A DNA stretch of 64,000 bases from Glaciecola amylolytica (GTDB lineage Bacteria > Bacteroidota > Bacteroidia > Flavobacteriales_D > Crocinitomicaceae). Position numbers and translations under genes: made by a program. Below the pieces are notes generated by a model, which searched no databases, was not told where the DNA came from, and saw nothing but the letters and a program-made list of their open reading frames with translations. The stretch is from assembly GCA_003856375.1 (NCBI GenBank), contig CP034120.1:1178001-1242000 (forward strand), given 5' to 3'. Below are positions 34,764 to 43,762 of the stretch, piece after piece (position 1 is the stretch's first letter; each line of letters starts with the position of its first letter).

Positions 34764-35060
34764 TTATAAAACCCAGCTGATTTTGTCCCAATCATCGGAC
34801 ATTTTTTTATTTTTCGACCAGAAGTACATATTACCAATGTAGTATCCGGTAATCAAACCGCTCCGCTCAATCAGGCTCACATGATGGTTAATGGTTTTCC
34901 TGTGCAACGGAATATATTCCTCCAGCAAAGGTATGTTCATGATTAAATGATTGTCCAGATAACGCAAAATCTCAATGCGTGCAGGTGCCGATAGAATCAG
35001 ACCAAGTTCGGCATTCCGATACTGTTGTTCAGCAAATAAATACTTCTTTTTAGCCCCCAT
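34764..35060 (-). CDS. Winged-helix (ArsR-like) regulator
   Basis: A 98-residue DNA-binding protein. The frame opens at a TTG (35108), but ATG 35060 (MGAKKKYLFAEQQ) gives the more natural start. The helix-turn-helix is seen as 'SAPARIEILRYLDNHLIMNI' followed by 'EEYIPLHRKTINHHVSLIER' and a wing 'SGLITGYYIGNMYFW'. No metal-binding Cys/His set of classical ArsR proteins is visible. It is divergent from the PadR gene across a short region with TTAGGTA palindromes, which it could share or compete for. Function unknown beyond DNA binding. Confidence 0.8.
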   Translation of the reverse strand: MGAKKKYLFAEQQYRNAELGLILSAPARIEILRYLDNHLIMNIPLLEEYIPLHRKTINHHVSLIERSGLITGYYIGNMYFWSKNKKMSDDWDKISWVL

Positions 35061-35146
35061 TGATGTTGGTTTTCTATTTAAGATAATTAAAAAGTTGATT
35101 TTAAACAACAGTAAATCAGCTTGTTTTTAATTTATTTGATGATTAA

Positions 35147-35181
35147 TACCTAATTTTCTTAGGTAAAATTTGTATACCTAA
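35147..35181. promoter_or_regulatory. TACCTAA/TTAGGTA operator-like array
   Basis: TACCTAA (35147-35153), TTAGGTA (35159-35165) and TACCTAA (35175-35181). The first two form a palindrome with a 5-base centre, the last two one with a 9-base centre. The array overlaps the -33 box of the PadR gene, the expected place for autorepression. Confidence 0.65.
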
Positions 35182-35199
35182 ATATCTTATGTATATTTG
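35169..35199 (+). promoter_or_regulatory. Consensus promoter of the PadR operon
   Basis: TTTG (35169-35172), exactly 19 bases, TATATTTG (35192-35199): a perfect Bacteroidota -33/-7 promoter. The start site would fall at or just before ATG 35204, predicting a leaderless or nearly leaderless mRNA. Confidence 0.8.
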
Positions 35200-35203
35200 T
35201 CCT

Positions 35204-35548
35204 ATGTATTCATCAGAACTTTTAAAAGGTACACTCAAAACAATCGTACTCAATTTGCTTAAGGACAATAGCAGAATGTACGGTTACGAAATCACTCAGC
35301 GCGTGAAAGATCTTACCGGTAACAAGATCCAGATTACTGAAGGAGCGCTTTATCCGACTTTGCATGCACTCGAGTCACAGGGTGAATTGCAAACGGAAGA
35401 AGTGTTTATCGGGAAACGGGTACGAAAGTATTATTCTCTTACCGAGAAAGGGCAGTCGACAGCCAGAGAAAAGGTCAATGAGTTGATGGATTTCATGAAT
35501 ACCATGAAGTTTCTGTTGGATTTAGAGCCCGGAACTGGAAATGGTTAA
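35204..35548 (+). CDS. PadR-family transcriptional regulator
   Basis: A 114-residue PadR repressor: 'LKGTLKTIVLNLLKDNSRMY' (helix 1), 'GYEITQRVKDLTGNKIQITE' and 'GALYPTLHALESQGELQTEE' with the diagnostic G-A-L-Y-P motif, then the wing 'KRVRKYYSLTEKGQ' and a dimerisation helix. The frame could begin at ATG 35189, but the -7 box lies inside that extension, so ATG 35204 is preferred. It overlaps the downstream membrane gene by 8 bases. By family precedent it represses its own operon and responds to a small ligand or to envelope stress. Confidence 0.93.
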   Translation: MYSSELLKGTLKTIVLNLLKDNSRMYGYEITQRVKDLTGNKIQITEGALYPTLHALESQGELQTEEVFIGKRVRKYYSLTEKGQSTAREKVNELMDFMNTMKFLLDLEPGTGNG

Positions 35549-36698
35549 AATTTCGGACGAGCAAGTTGATTTTATTCTTCAAGAAATTGAAGCGCATGGG
35601 GTTACTATTGAAGATCTGCAATGGAACCTGCTGGATCACATGTGCTGTATCATTGAGAATGAAATGTCTGAAACGGACAACTTTGACCAGTTCTTTCAGG
35701 GGCTTTTGCCTCGATTTTTTAACGACAACTTGCGTGAAATTCAGGAGGAAACAGAATTGTTATTAACCTTCAAACATTTTTACGCCATGAAAAAAATTGT
35801 AAATATCTCCGGACTTTTAGCTGCAACCTTCACATTTTTAGGTTCTATTTTAAAAGTCCTTCATCTGCCAGGAGCAGGAGTTAGCTTTGTATTGGGAATT
35901 GTTATTTTCAGCTTGTTGTTTCTGCCACTGATGATTGCTTTGAAATTCAGAGACGAGGCCACCAAAACGGATAAATTGGTTTTAAGCTTTGGCTTTTTGG
36001 TCGGAATCGTTACTTCATTAGGTTTTCTTTTTAAGATGATGCATTGGCCTGCTGCAAATTTTTTAATGTTGTCAGGTCTGGTCACCTTTACTTTTATTTA
36101 TGTACCCGTTTATTTCTTCTCCAGATTCAGGAGGCCCGAATTGAAATTTAATGCGGCGGTAAATTCTGTCTTAATGATGGCATGCGGAGGCTTACTCTTT
36201 GCAATGTACAATTTGGGATATTCGACAAAGCTGGAAGAATCTTCCCAACAAGCATATCGCTTATTGAATGAAGAAGTCGAAAAAATGGACCAGCCACGCG
36301 TTGTTTCAGTGAATCGTACCGACGTTCAAAGTTTGCAAAAACAGGCTCTGGAACTGGATAACGAGATCAGAACGTTGAAATTGGAAATCGTTCAGTACTC
36401 TACTCAATTAACGAAGAAGGAGATTGAAAGCATGACTGAAGACGAAGCTTATGGAAAATTACCTAAAGAAGAAGCAATGTCCCGAATTTTGGATATATCC
36501 CTTCAGAATAAATGGGATAAGATCTGCAGGCTTCAGGAGCAGATCAACGGAAAACTGAAAGCGGCATATCCGGAACAAAAGGATTTGGTGTTTGAAATCG
36601 GTTCCATTGACCTGAAATCAAATACGACAAAGACTGCTTTGCAAAATCTGACATTGATTCAACTGCATTTAAGATTACTGAAACTTATTGCTGCCTAA
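35541..36698 (+). CDS. Membrane protein with GldL-like hairpins, PadR partner
   Basis: A 385-residue protein. Residues 1 to about 75 are soluble and acidic with 'LDHMCCIIENEMSE' (the position held by short DUF1700/DUF1048-like helices in other PadR partners). Four or more membrane segments follow (about 80-220), in two tandem hairpins that carry 'GSILKVLHLPGAG' and 'GFLFKMMHWPAANFLM', strikingly like the 'FKIMHWPGA' signature of the T9SS motor protein GldL. Residues from about 230 to the end are a soluble coiled coil. The conserved Glu of GldL is not evident. The function is unknown; control by PadR suggests an envelope-stress or energy-state role (inference). Confidence 0.8.
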   Translation: MVKISDEQVDFILQEIEAHGVTIEDLQWNLLDHMCCIIENEMSETDNFDQFFQGLLPRFFNDNLREIQEETELLLTFKHFYAMKKIVNISGLLAATFTFLGSILKVLHLPGAGVSFVLGIVIFSLLFLPLMIALKFRDEATKTDKLVLSFGFLVGIVTSLGFLFKMMHWPAANFLMLSGLVTFTFIYVPVYFFSRFRRPELKFNAAVNSVLMMACGGLLFAMYNLGYSTKLEESSQQAYRLLNEEVEKMDQPRVVSVNRTDVQSLQKQALELDNEIRTLKLEIVQYSTQLTKKEIESMTEDEAYGKLPKEEAMSRILDISLQNKWDKICRLQEQINGKLKAAYPEQKDLVFEIGSIDLKSNTTKTALQNLTLIQLHLRLLKLIAA

Positions 36699-36710
36699 AT
36701 CACCATGGAA

Positions 36711-36740
36711 AAGGGGAGAGAACGTGTCTCCCTTTCTTCC
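36711..36740 (+). terminator. Terminator of the PadR operon
   Basis: AAGGGGAGA / TCTCCCTTT (one G-U wobble), 7-base loop, then CTTCC. It starts 13 bases after the stop; the T tract is short. Confidence 0.65.
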
Positions 36741-36806
36741 AATATCATTTTCAGTCTTTTAGATATTTCTGAACTCTCGTAAAATCCGCAGAATTAAAAT
36801 CAAGCC

Positions 36807-36834
36807 AAAAAAAAGAGGCTCCTTTTGAGAGCCT
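36807..36834 (-). terminator. Terminator of the SprB-repeat gene
   Basis: On the minus strand GAGGCTC, 6-base loop, GAGCCTC, then eight T. It lies just past the stop at 36862. Confidence 0.9.
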
Positions 36835-36861
36835 CCTTCTAAGCATTAGTAGTTATCAGGG

Positions 36862-39800
36862 TTATTGTTTAACGATTCGTTTCAATACTTTTCCGGATTC
36901 CGTCTCAATGGATAGGAAGTAAACTCCGTCTTCGTAAGATGATAGATCGATTAACTGACCGTTAGTAACTTGATTCACATAATGTGTTTTACCTTGAGCA
37001 TCTGTAATTGTTAATAATGCATCAGCAAAAGTCATTGAAATTGTGACGTTGTTTTCTGTCGGATTCGGGAATACCAGAACTGATTTGGAATCCAAATCTT
37101 CCAGTCCTAAATCGTCTACTAAAACACATGCGGAAGTGTCTCCACAACCAGCTGCGTTTGTAACAAGAACAGCGTAGTTACCGTTGACAGTTGGAGCGAA
37201 CGTTTGACTTGTAGCTCCGGAGATAGCTGTATTTGTCGTACAGTTAATCCATTGATAGCTGTTTCCGCTTGATGCTGTCAAAGTTCCGTTTCCGTTATCT
37301 GTGATAGTCGCAACCGGATTTGCATTAACAACCAGGTTCAATACCAGAATAGAATCACAACCATTGATGTTGGTCAATGTATCTGAGTAAGTTCCTGATG
37401 CAGTATACGTAATTCCTGTTTGACTCCATGTGTAAGTACCACAAACAGTAACGGACTGTGATTGAACAGAACCGCTTAATGTCAGGTTCAATGTAATAAT
37501 AGAATCACATCCAACAGCATTCGGAATGGTATCTTCGTACGAACCGGAAGTGTTATATGTCATTCCGTTTTGAGCCCATGTATAACTGTTTGCACAGCTA
37601 ATCACAGATACAGAACTTCCACTTGGCTGGTTAACAGTCAAAGTAAGTGTAACCGTAGAGTCACATCCGTTGATACTGCTGAATACCTGTGTATAAACAC
37701 CGGATACAGCATGTGATTGACTTCCCCAAACATACGTTCCGCATGAAGTATGAGAATCGTTTTCAGTAATTGCAGCTGGCTCTGTAATGATCACACTTTG
37801 AGTTTCATCACAACCATTTGCATCCGTTACAGTCACTGTATAAGTTCCTGCACTTAGTTCTGTAGCTGTAGCTGCAGTTCCACCTGACGGAGACCATGAG
37901 AAGTCATAAGCAGCTGTTCCACCAGTTACACTGATTGTTGCAGAACCAATACTATCACCATTACAAGTCAGGTTCGTTTGAGCAGAAATAGTTAAAGCTA
38001 AAGTATCTGGCTCAGAAACGATGAAAGTCTGATTATCCTGACAAGCATTCGCATCTGTAACAGTTACAGTGTAAGTTCCTGCAGCTAATCCTGTTGCAGT
38101 TGCAGCAGTTCCGCCTGTAGGAGCCCATGAGTAAGTGTAACCCGGAGTTCCACCTGTAGGAGCAACCGTTGCTGAACCATTCGATCCGTTATGACAAGAA
38201 ACGTTTACAGTAGATCCTGAAGAAGCATCCAAAGCTGTTGGTTCGTCAACAGTAAATGTTCTGGTTGTTTGACATGCATTCGCATCTGTTACGGTTACGG
38301 TATACGTTCCAGCAGCCAATCCTGATGCTGTAGCATTTGTGCCTCCTGATGGAGTCCATGAGTAAGTGTAACCCGGAGTTCCACCTGTAGGAGCAACTGT
38401 CGCAGAACCGTTTGTACCACCGTTACAAGAAACATCTGTTTTCCCACCACCTGTAGCAGCATCTAGAACCGTCGGTTCAGTCAAATTGAATGTTCTGGTT
38501 GTTTGACATGCATTTGCATCTGTTACAGTTACAGTATAAGTTCCAGCTGTTAATCCAGCCGCTGTAGCATTTGTACCTCCAGATGGAGCCCAGGAGTAAG
38601 TGTAAGAAGGCGTTCCACCTGTTGGTGCAACAGTTGCTGTACCATTAGCTCCACCGTTACAAGAAATATTTGTACTTCCACCACCAGTTGCAGCACTTAA
38701 TGCTGTTGGTTGGTCGATAGTAAATGTTCTTTGATCCTGACAAGAATTCGCATCTGTTACAGTCACTGTATAAGTTCCAGCAGTTAATCCTGTAGCTGTT
38801 GCTGCAGTTCCCCCTGATGGTGCCCATGAATAAGTGTAAGAAGGAGTTCCACCAGTTGGAGCAACGGTTGCTGTACCATTTGTACCACCATTACAAGAAA
38901 CATCCGTCTTTCCACCTCCGGTTGCAGTGCTTAAAGCAGCAGCAGGTTCTGTCAGGTTAAATGTTCTTTGAGCTTGACAAGAATTTGCATCCGTTACAGT
39001 CACGGTATAAGTTCCTGCAGCCAATCCAGTCGCTGTAGCATTTGTACCACCTGACGGAGCCCATGAGTAAGAATAACTTGGAGTTCCACCAGTTGGAGCA
39101 ACTGTAGCTGTACCGTTTGCTCCACCGTTACAAGAAATGTTTGTACTTCCACCACCGGTTGCAGCACTTAAAGCAGCAGCAGGCTCAGTTAAGTTAAATG
39201 TTCTTTGAGTCTGACATGTATTCGCATCGGTAACAGTCACAGTATATGTTCCTGCAACAAGTCCGGATGCTGTGGCATTTGTACCACCAGAAGGAGCCCA
39301 GGAGTAAGTGTAAGAAGGCGTTCCACCTGTTGGAGCAACCGTAGCTGTACCATTAGCTCCACCGTTACAAGAAATGTTTGTACTTCCACCACCGGTTGCA
39401 GCACTCAATGCTGTTGGCTGATTAACAGTAAATGTTCTTTGAGTTTGACAAGCATTTGCATCCGTTACAGTCACAGTATAAGTTCCCGCAGCCAATCCAG
39501 TCGCTGAAGCATTTGTACCACCTGATGGAGCCCAGGAATAAGAATAACTTGGAGTTCCACCTGTTGGAGCAACTGTAGCAGTACCATTTGAACCACCATT
39601 ACAAGAAACATCCGTTTTTCCACCACCAGTTGCAGCACTTAAAGCAGCAGCAGGCTGTGTCAGATTAAATGTTCTTTGAGCTTGACAAGAATTTGCATCC
39701 GTTACAGTCACGGTATAAGTTCCTGCAGCCAATCCAGTCGCTGTAGCATTTGTACCACCAGAAGGAGCCCATGAGTAAGAATAGCTTGGAGTTCCACCCG

Positions 39801-42765
39801 TTGGAGCAACTGTAGCAGTACCATTTGCACCACCGTTACAAGAAATGTTTGTACTTCCACCACCAGTTGCAGCACTTAAAGCAGCAGCAGGCTGTGTCAG
39901 GTTAAATGTTCTGGTTGTCTGACATGAGTTAGCATCTGTTACAGTCACAGTATATGTTCCGGCAGTTAATCCTGTCGCTGTAGCATTTGTACCACCAGAA
40001 GGAGCCCAAGAGTAAGAATAGCTTGGAGTTCCACCTGTTGGAGCAACTGTAGCAGTACCATTTGCACCACCATTACAAGAAATGTTTGTACTTCCACCAC
40101 CAGTTGCAGCGCTTAAAGCAGCAGCAGGCTGTGTCAGGTTAAATGTTCTGGTTGTCTGACATGCGTTAGCATCGGTAACAGTCACAGTATAAGTTCCTGC
40201 AGCCAATCCAGTCGCTGTAGCATTTGTACCACCAGAAGGAGCCCAAGAGTAAGTGTAAGAAGGAGTTCCTCCTGTTGGAGCAACCGTAGCTGTACCATTT
40301 GAACCACCATTACAAGAAATATTTGTACTTCCACCGCCCGTTGCTGCACTTAAAGCCGTAGGCTGTGTCAGGTTAAATGTTCTTTGAGCTTGACAAGCAT
40401 TTGCATCGGTAACAGTCACGGTGTAAGTTCCTGCACCCAATCCAGTAGCTGTAGCTGTAGTTCCACCTGATGGAGCCCAGGAATAAGTATAACTAGGGGT
40501 TCCACCTGTTGGAGCAACCGTAGCTGTACCGTTATTTCCACCGTTACAAGAAATGTTTGTACTTCCACCACCGGTTGCAGCACTTAAAGCCGCCGCAGGT
40601 TGTGTCAGGTTAAATGTTCTTTGAGTCTGACATGCGTTAGCATCGGTTACAGTCACTGTGTAAGTTCCCGCTCCCAATCCTGTCGCTGTAGCATTTGTAC
40701 CTCCTGATGGAGCCCAGGAATAAGAATAGCTTGGAGTTCCTCCTGTTGGGGCAACCGTAGCTGTACCATTTGCACCACCGTTACAAGAAATGTTTGTACT
40801 TCCACCACCAGTTGCAGCACTTAAAGCCGCCGCAGGCTGTGTCAGGTTAAATGTTCTTTGAGTCTGACAAGCATTAGCATCGGTTACAGTCACTGTGTAA
40901 GTTCCGGCTGATAATCCTGTCGCTGTAGCATTTGTACCTCCTGATGGAGCCCAGGAGTAAGTGTAAGAAGGAGTTCCTCCAGTTGGAGCAACCGTAGCTG
41001 TACCATTTCCACCACCATTACAAGAAATATTCGTGCTTCCACCACCAGTTGCAGCACTTAGGGCAGCAGCCGGTTGAGTGATGTTAAATGTTCTTTGAGC
41101 CTGACAGTTATTTGCATCTGTTACAGTCACAGTATAAGTTCCTGCTGATAATCCTGTAGCCGTAGCTGCAGTTCCACCTGACGGAGCCCATGAGTAAGTA
41201 TAAGCAGGAGTTCCTCCTGTTGGAGCAACAGTTGCAGTACCATTTCCACCACCTCGACAAGATACGTTTGTACTTCCACCACCAGTTGCAGCACTTATAG
41301 CAGTTGCCGGTTGGTTAATCGTATAGTTTCTTGTAGTCTGACAGTTATTTGCATCTGTTACAGTTACAGTATAAGTTCCAGCTCCTAATCCTGTTGCGGT
41401 TGCAGCAGTACCTCCAGATGGAGCCCATGAATAAGCATAAGCAGGAGTTCCTCCGGTTGGGGCAACAGTTGCAGTACCAGTTATTCCACCGTTACAAGCA
41501 ACATCTGTTTTTCCACCACCTGTAGCTGCATTTAAAGCCGCAGCAGGTTGAGTAATCGTGAAGTTTTTAGTTATCTGACATAAAATGGCATCAGTGATTG
41601 TTACAGTATAAGAACCTGCAGCAAGATTTGTTGCGATTGAACCAGTTCCACCTGAAGGTGACCAACTGTATGTATATGATCCGATTCCTCCGCTTGCTGA
41701 AACAGAAGCAGAACCAGTTGAATTTCCAAAACAAAACACATCGACTTTCGCAGTGGATGCTGTAATGTTTGAAATGGTAAGTGTTGCATTATTGGAGTTG
41801 GTAAAACAGCTTGCAATCCCATTAATTGCTCTACAACGATATTGATAACCACTCATTCCTGCTGTTGCACCCGTAATAGTCAAAACATTGGTAGTTGCAT
41901 TGGAATAAACGCCACCATTTGCGATATCTGTGAATCCGGATCCGGAATTTTCCTGCCATTGAAAAGCAGTTGCACCCGTTGCATTTGAAGTGAAAGTAGT
42001 GTTGTTATTTACACAAATAGTACGATTCGGTGGGTTCGCTGTAATGATAGGTGTTACACAAACTGGAGATTCGAAAAGACGTAAATCGTCAATTGCCATT
42101 TCTTCCGTACCACTGCCATTCGCAAAGCATTTGAATTTCAAATCCAATGTTGTACCGGTACCTGTAATATTAGCTGTGAACTCTGTAAATGTATAAGATG
42201 TGAGTGGAGTTCCGTCACCAATAGAGTCTCCTGTTGTTTCAAGTGCTAAAACCCTACCAGGATTAGTAGCAAATATGCGAACAGCATCTGTCCATGCACC
42301 TCCGTCAATCCGGTAGCTGATAATCATGTAATCAGCTGGATTTGAGGGGTCATTATTTCCGAATTCCCAAGTGGTTGGACTATTATTACATGCAAAAAGC
42401 CCTTTAAATGTCATACCCGTTTTTCCGGAGATATTGATGGAATTCCATGAAATCGTTTGAGCAGCTGAGATCGTATTTTGAGCGCCGCAACCAGGACCTC
42501 TGTCGATATCCTCACAACCCCAGAATTTAGAACCCTGGTAATCCGAATATGAGCCAGTCTGAAGGGCTATCCCAGCTAAATCTGTTCTTTTGAAATAAAT
42601 TGTTGCAGGAGAGTTACAACCGAATTCAGCGATCGATGGAGTCCTTGTTCCTGATGACGGAGCGCCCGCATCTTCGAAATTGTCTGACCAAAACTGCGTC
42701 TGAGCAGAACCGTAAAGTCCTATCAGGAGTAAGGCGACAAGCGTAAGTAATTTTTTTGTTTTCAT
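36862..42765 (-). CDS. Giant SprB-repeat adhesin with T9SS sorting domain (1967 aa)
   Basis: A secreted surface protein. Signal peptide 1 to about 21; a MAM-like sandwich about 22-230 ('QFWSDNFEDAGAPSSGTRTP', 'SISAAQTISWNS' region); an Ig-like domain about 235-330; 17 SprB-like repeats of about 78 residues (about 332-1660); three Cys repeats of 'CGTYVWGSQSHAVSGVYTQ' type (about 1663-1830); a short linker; and a type A T9SS sorting domain ('VLVFPNPTENNVTISM', end 'GKVLKRIVKQ'). SprB is the mobile adhesin of gliding flavobacteria; this protein is far shorter and need not be its orthologue. It has its own terminator. Confidence 0.94.
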   Translation of the reverse strand: MKTKKLLTLVALLLIGLYGSAQTQFWSDNFEDAGAPSSGTRTPSIAEFGCNSPATIYFKRTDLAGIALQTGSYSDYQGSKFWGCEDIDRGPGCGAQNTISAAQTISWNSINISGKTGMTFKGLFACNNSPTTWEFGNNDPSNPADYMIISYRIDGGAWTDAVRIFATNPGRVLALETTGDSIGDGTPLTSYTFTEFTANITGTGTTLDLKFKCFANGSGTEEMAIDDLRLFESPVCVTPIITANPPNRTICVNNNTTFTSNATGATAFQWQENSGSGFTDIANGGVYSNATTNVLTITGATAGMSGYQYRCRAINGIASCFTNSNNATLTISNITASTAKVDVFCFGNSTGSASVSASGGIGSYTYSWSPSGGTGSIATNLAAGSYTVTITDAILCQITKNFTITQPAAALNAATGGGKTDVACNGGITGTATVAPTGGTPAYAYSWAPSGGTAATATGLGAGTYTVTVTDANNCQTTRNYTINQPATAISAATGGGSTNVSCRGGGNGTATVAPTGGTPAYTYSWAPSGGTAATATGLSAGTYTVTVTDANNCQAQRTFNITQPAAALSAATGGGSTNISCNGGGNGTATVAPTGGTPSYTYSWAPSGGTNATATGLSAGTYTVTVTDANACQTQRTFNLTQPAAALSAATGGGSTNISCNGGANGTATVAPTGGTPSYSYSWAPSGGTNATATGLGAGTYTVTVTDANACQTQRTFNLTQPAAALSAATGGGSTNISCNGGNNGTATVAPTGGTPSYTYSWAPSGGTTATATGLGAGTYTVTVTDANACQAQRTFNLTQPTALSAATGGGSTNISCNGGSNGTATVAPTGGTPSYTYSWAPSGGTNATATGLAAGTYTVTVTDANACQTTRTFNLTQPAAALSAATGGGSTNISCNGGANGTATVAPTGGTPSYSYSWAPSGGTNATATGLTAGTYTVTVTDANSCQTTRTFNLTQPAAALSAATGGGSTNISCNGGANGTATVAPTGGTPSYSYSWAPSGGTNATATGLAAGTYTVTVTDANSCQAQRTFNLTQPAAALSAATGGGKTDVSCNGGSNGTATVAPTGGTPSYSYSWAPSGGTNASATGLAAGTYTVTVTDANACQTQRTFTVNQPTALSAATGGGSTNISCNGGANGTATVAPTGGTPSYTYSWAPSGGTNATASGLVAGTYTVTVTDANTCQTQRTFNLTEPAAALSAATGGGSTNISCNGGANGTATVAPTGGTPSYSYSWAPSGGTNATATGLAAGTYTVTVTDANSCQAQRTFNLTEPAAALSTATGGGKTDVSCNGGTNGTATVAPTGGTPSYTYSWAPSGGTAATATGLTAGTYTVTVTDANSCQDQRTFTIDQPTALSAATGGGSTNISCNGGANGTATVAPTGGTPSYTYSWAPSGGTNATAAGLTAGTYTVTVTDANACQTTRTFNLTEPTVLDAATGGGKTDVSCNGGTNGSATVAPTGGTPGYTYSWTPSGGTNATASGLAAGTYTVTVTDANACQTTRTFTVDEPTALDASSGSTVNVSCHNGSNGSATVAPTGGTPGYTYSWAPTGGTAATATGLAAGTYTVTVTDANACQDNQTFIVSEPDTLALTISAQTNLTCNGDSIGSATISVTGGTAAYDFSWSPSGGTAATATELSAGTYTVTVTDANGCDETQSVIITEPAAITENDSHTSCGTYVWGSQSHAVSGVYTQVFSSINGCDSTVTLTLTVNQPSGSSVSVISCANSYTWAQNGMTYNTSGSYEDTIPNAVGCDSIITLNLTLSGSVQSQSVTVCGTYTWSQTGITYTASGTYSDTLTNINGCDSILVLNLVVNANPVATITDNGNGTLTASSGNSYQWINCTTNTAISGATSQTFAPTVNGNYAVLVTNAAGCGDTSACVLVDDLGLEDLDSKSVLVFPNPTENNVTISMTFADALLTITDAQGKTHYVNQVTNGQLIDLSSYEDGVYFLSIETESGKVLKRIVKQ
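37783..41770 (-). repeat. 17 tandem SprB-like coding repeats of about 234-237 bp
   Basis: Each unit encodes 'SCNGGANGTATVAPTGGTPS', 'YSWAPSGGTNATATGL' and 'AGTYTVTVTDANACQ' with small changes. Units 4 to 14 are nearly identical; units 1, 16 and 17 diverge. Two linker classes, 'ATGGGSTNISC' and 'ATGGGKTDVSC', alternate irregularly. Confidence 0.93.
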
Positions 42766-42829
42766 ATCACTAGATTTAATTTGGATTTGAGGTGGTTAAA
42801 CCATTGATTGTATTATATGTGTTTGATAG

Positions 42830-43762
42830 TTACGAGTTAAAAAGCAGACCTGCGATGGGTTTCTTAGCGGCAAATCGCTCTACCGTTTGAATCCCGAAAT
42901 CTCCTGCTATGATTTGAACATTGATAATTTGACCATCCAGACAAGAAACAGCCATTTCTCCTTCTGGTGTCAGTTGTAACACTTTTCCGGGAGTATCAGC
43001 GTGCTGCTCTTCGGATAATGAAGCGGACAGGATTTTTACATTTCGTCCTTGTAATAAAGTATCTGCTCCCTGATTCCATGGATTGCAAGCATTGATTAAT
43101 GAAATAATCTCATCTGCCGGCATTCTTTTCCATTGAATGAAAGTGTCGGTGACCTCCGGCTTTTCAAAATAACGGGCCTGATTTTCATCTTGCTCCGTTC
43201 TTGGAATTTGAGACCCGAATTGCAGCATGTGTGCAACGTTTAATGCAACCATTGCAGTACGCTCGCTTAATTTAATCGCCAATTCACCATACGTTTCGTT
43301 GGGTGAAACCGGCAGTTTTTCTTTCAGGATGATTGCACCTTCATCAAATTCCTTGTTCATAAAATGAACGCTGATAGCCGTTTCTTTTTCCTGATAGCGT
43401 AATACCTCAAAAAGTGGCATTGGTCCACGGTACTCAGGAAGCGGTCCCGGATGAAAATTGATGAAGCGCTCTTCTCCGTAAGAGAGAATATCTTCCGAAA
43501 GAAGAAATGGAAAGGAAATACTGAAAATATAATCGGGTTGAAGTTCTTCGATCCAACCTTTTAAGTCTGTCAAACTTTCTTTTGTCGGAAATGATTGGTA
43601 GGGAAGTCCGCTGTTTTGCGTTTCTCTTTCAATCACTTTAAGTGCTTCATTTTCACCTTTTCCAATTCCGACACCACACAGAAATTTTTCAAGCTCCAGA
43701 ATCTGAAGAGCCGGAAAAGCGAATTGACCGCCGCAAAGAACCAGTATGCGTTTTTGTTCCAT
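42830..43762 (-). CDS. Formyltransferase, Fmt/PurN-like fold
   Basis: A 310-residue protein of the methionyl-tRNA/folate formyltransferase fold. The catalytic triad Asn102, His104 and Asp140 is in place ('RFINFHPGPLPEYRGPMPLF' and 'NKEFDEGAI'), followed by an Fmt-C-like domain ('NQGADTLLQGRNVKILSASL'). It differs from housekeeping Fmt in the N-terminal nucleotide-like motif 'VLCGGQFAFPALQIL' and in neighbours, so it probably formylates a sugar, amine or peptide rather than Met-tRNA. It starts in the stop codon of the binding-protein gene (TGATG). 10-formyl-THF is the likely donor by family. Confidence 0.85.
   Translation of the reverse strand: MEQKRILVLCGGQFAFPALQILELEKFLCGVGIGKGENEALKVIERETQNSGLPYQSFPTKESLTDLKGWIEELQPDYIFSISFPFLLSEDILSYGEERFINFHPGPLPEYRGPMPLFEVLRYQEKETAISVHFMNKEFDEGAIILKEKLPVSPNETYGELAIKLSERTAMVALNVAHMLQFGSQIPRTEQDENQARYFEKPEVTDTFIQWKRMPADEIISLINACNPWNQGADTLLQGRNVKILSASLSEEQHADTPGKVLQLTPEGEMAVSCLDGQIINVQIIAGDFGIQTVERFAAKKPIAGLLFNS

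Noticed and set aside
39205-39507. 100-codon plus-strand frame inside the SprB-repeat gene
   Set aside because: Antisense shadow of the repeats with low-complexity Ser/Arg/Cys text.
37783-41770. Regular repeats of about 235 bp taken as a CRISPR or satellite
   Set aside because: They are in frame with a long gene and encode SprB-like domains; no short spacers exist.
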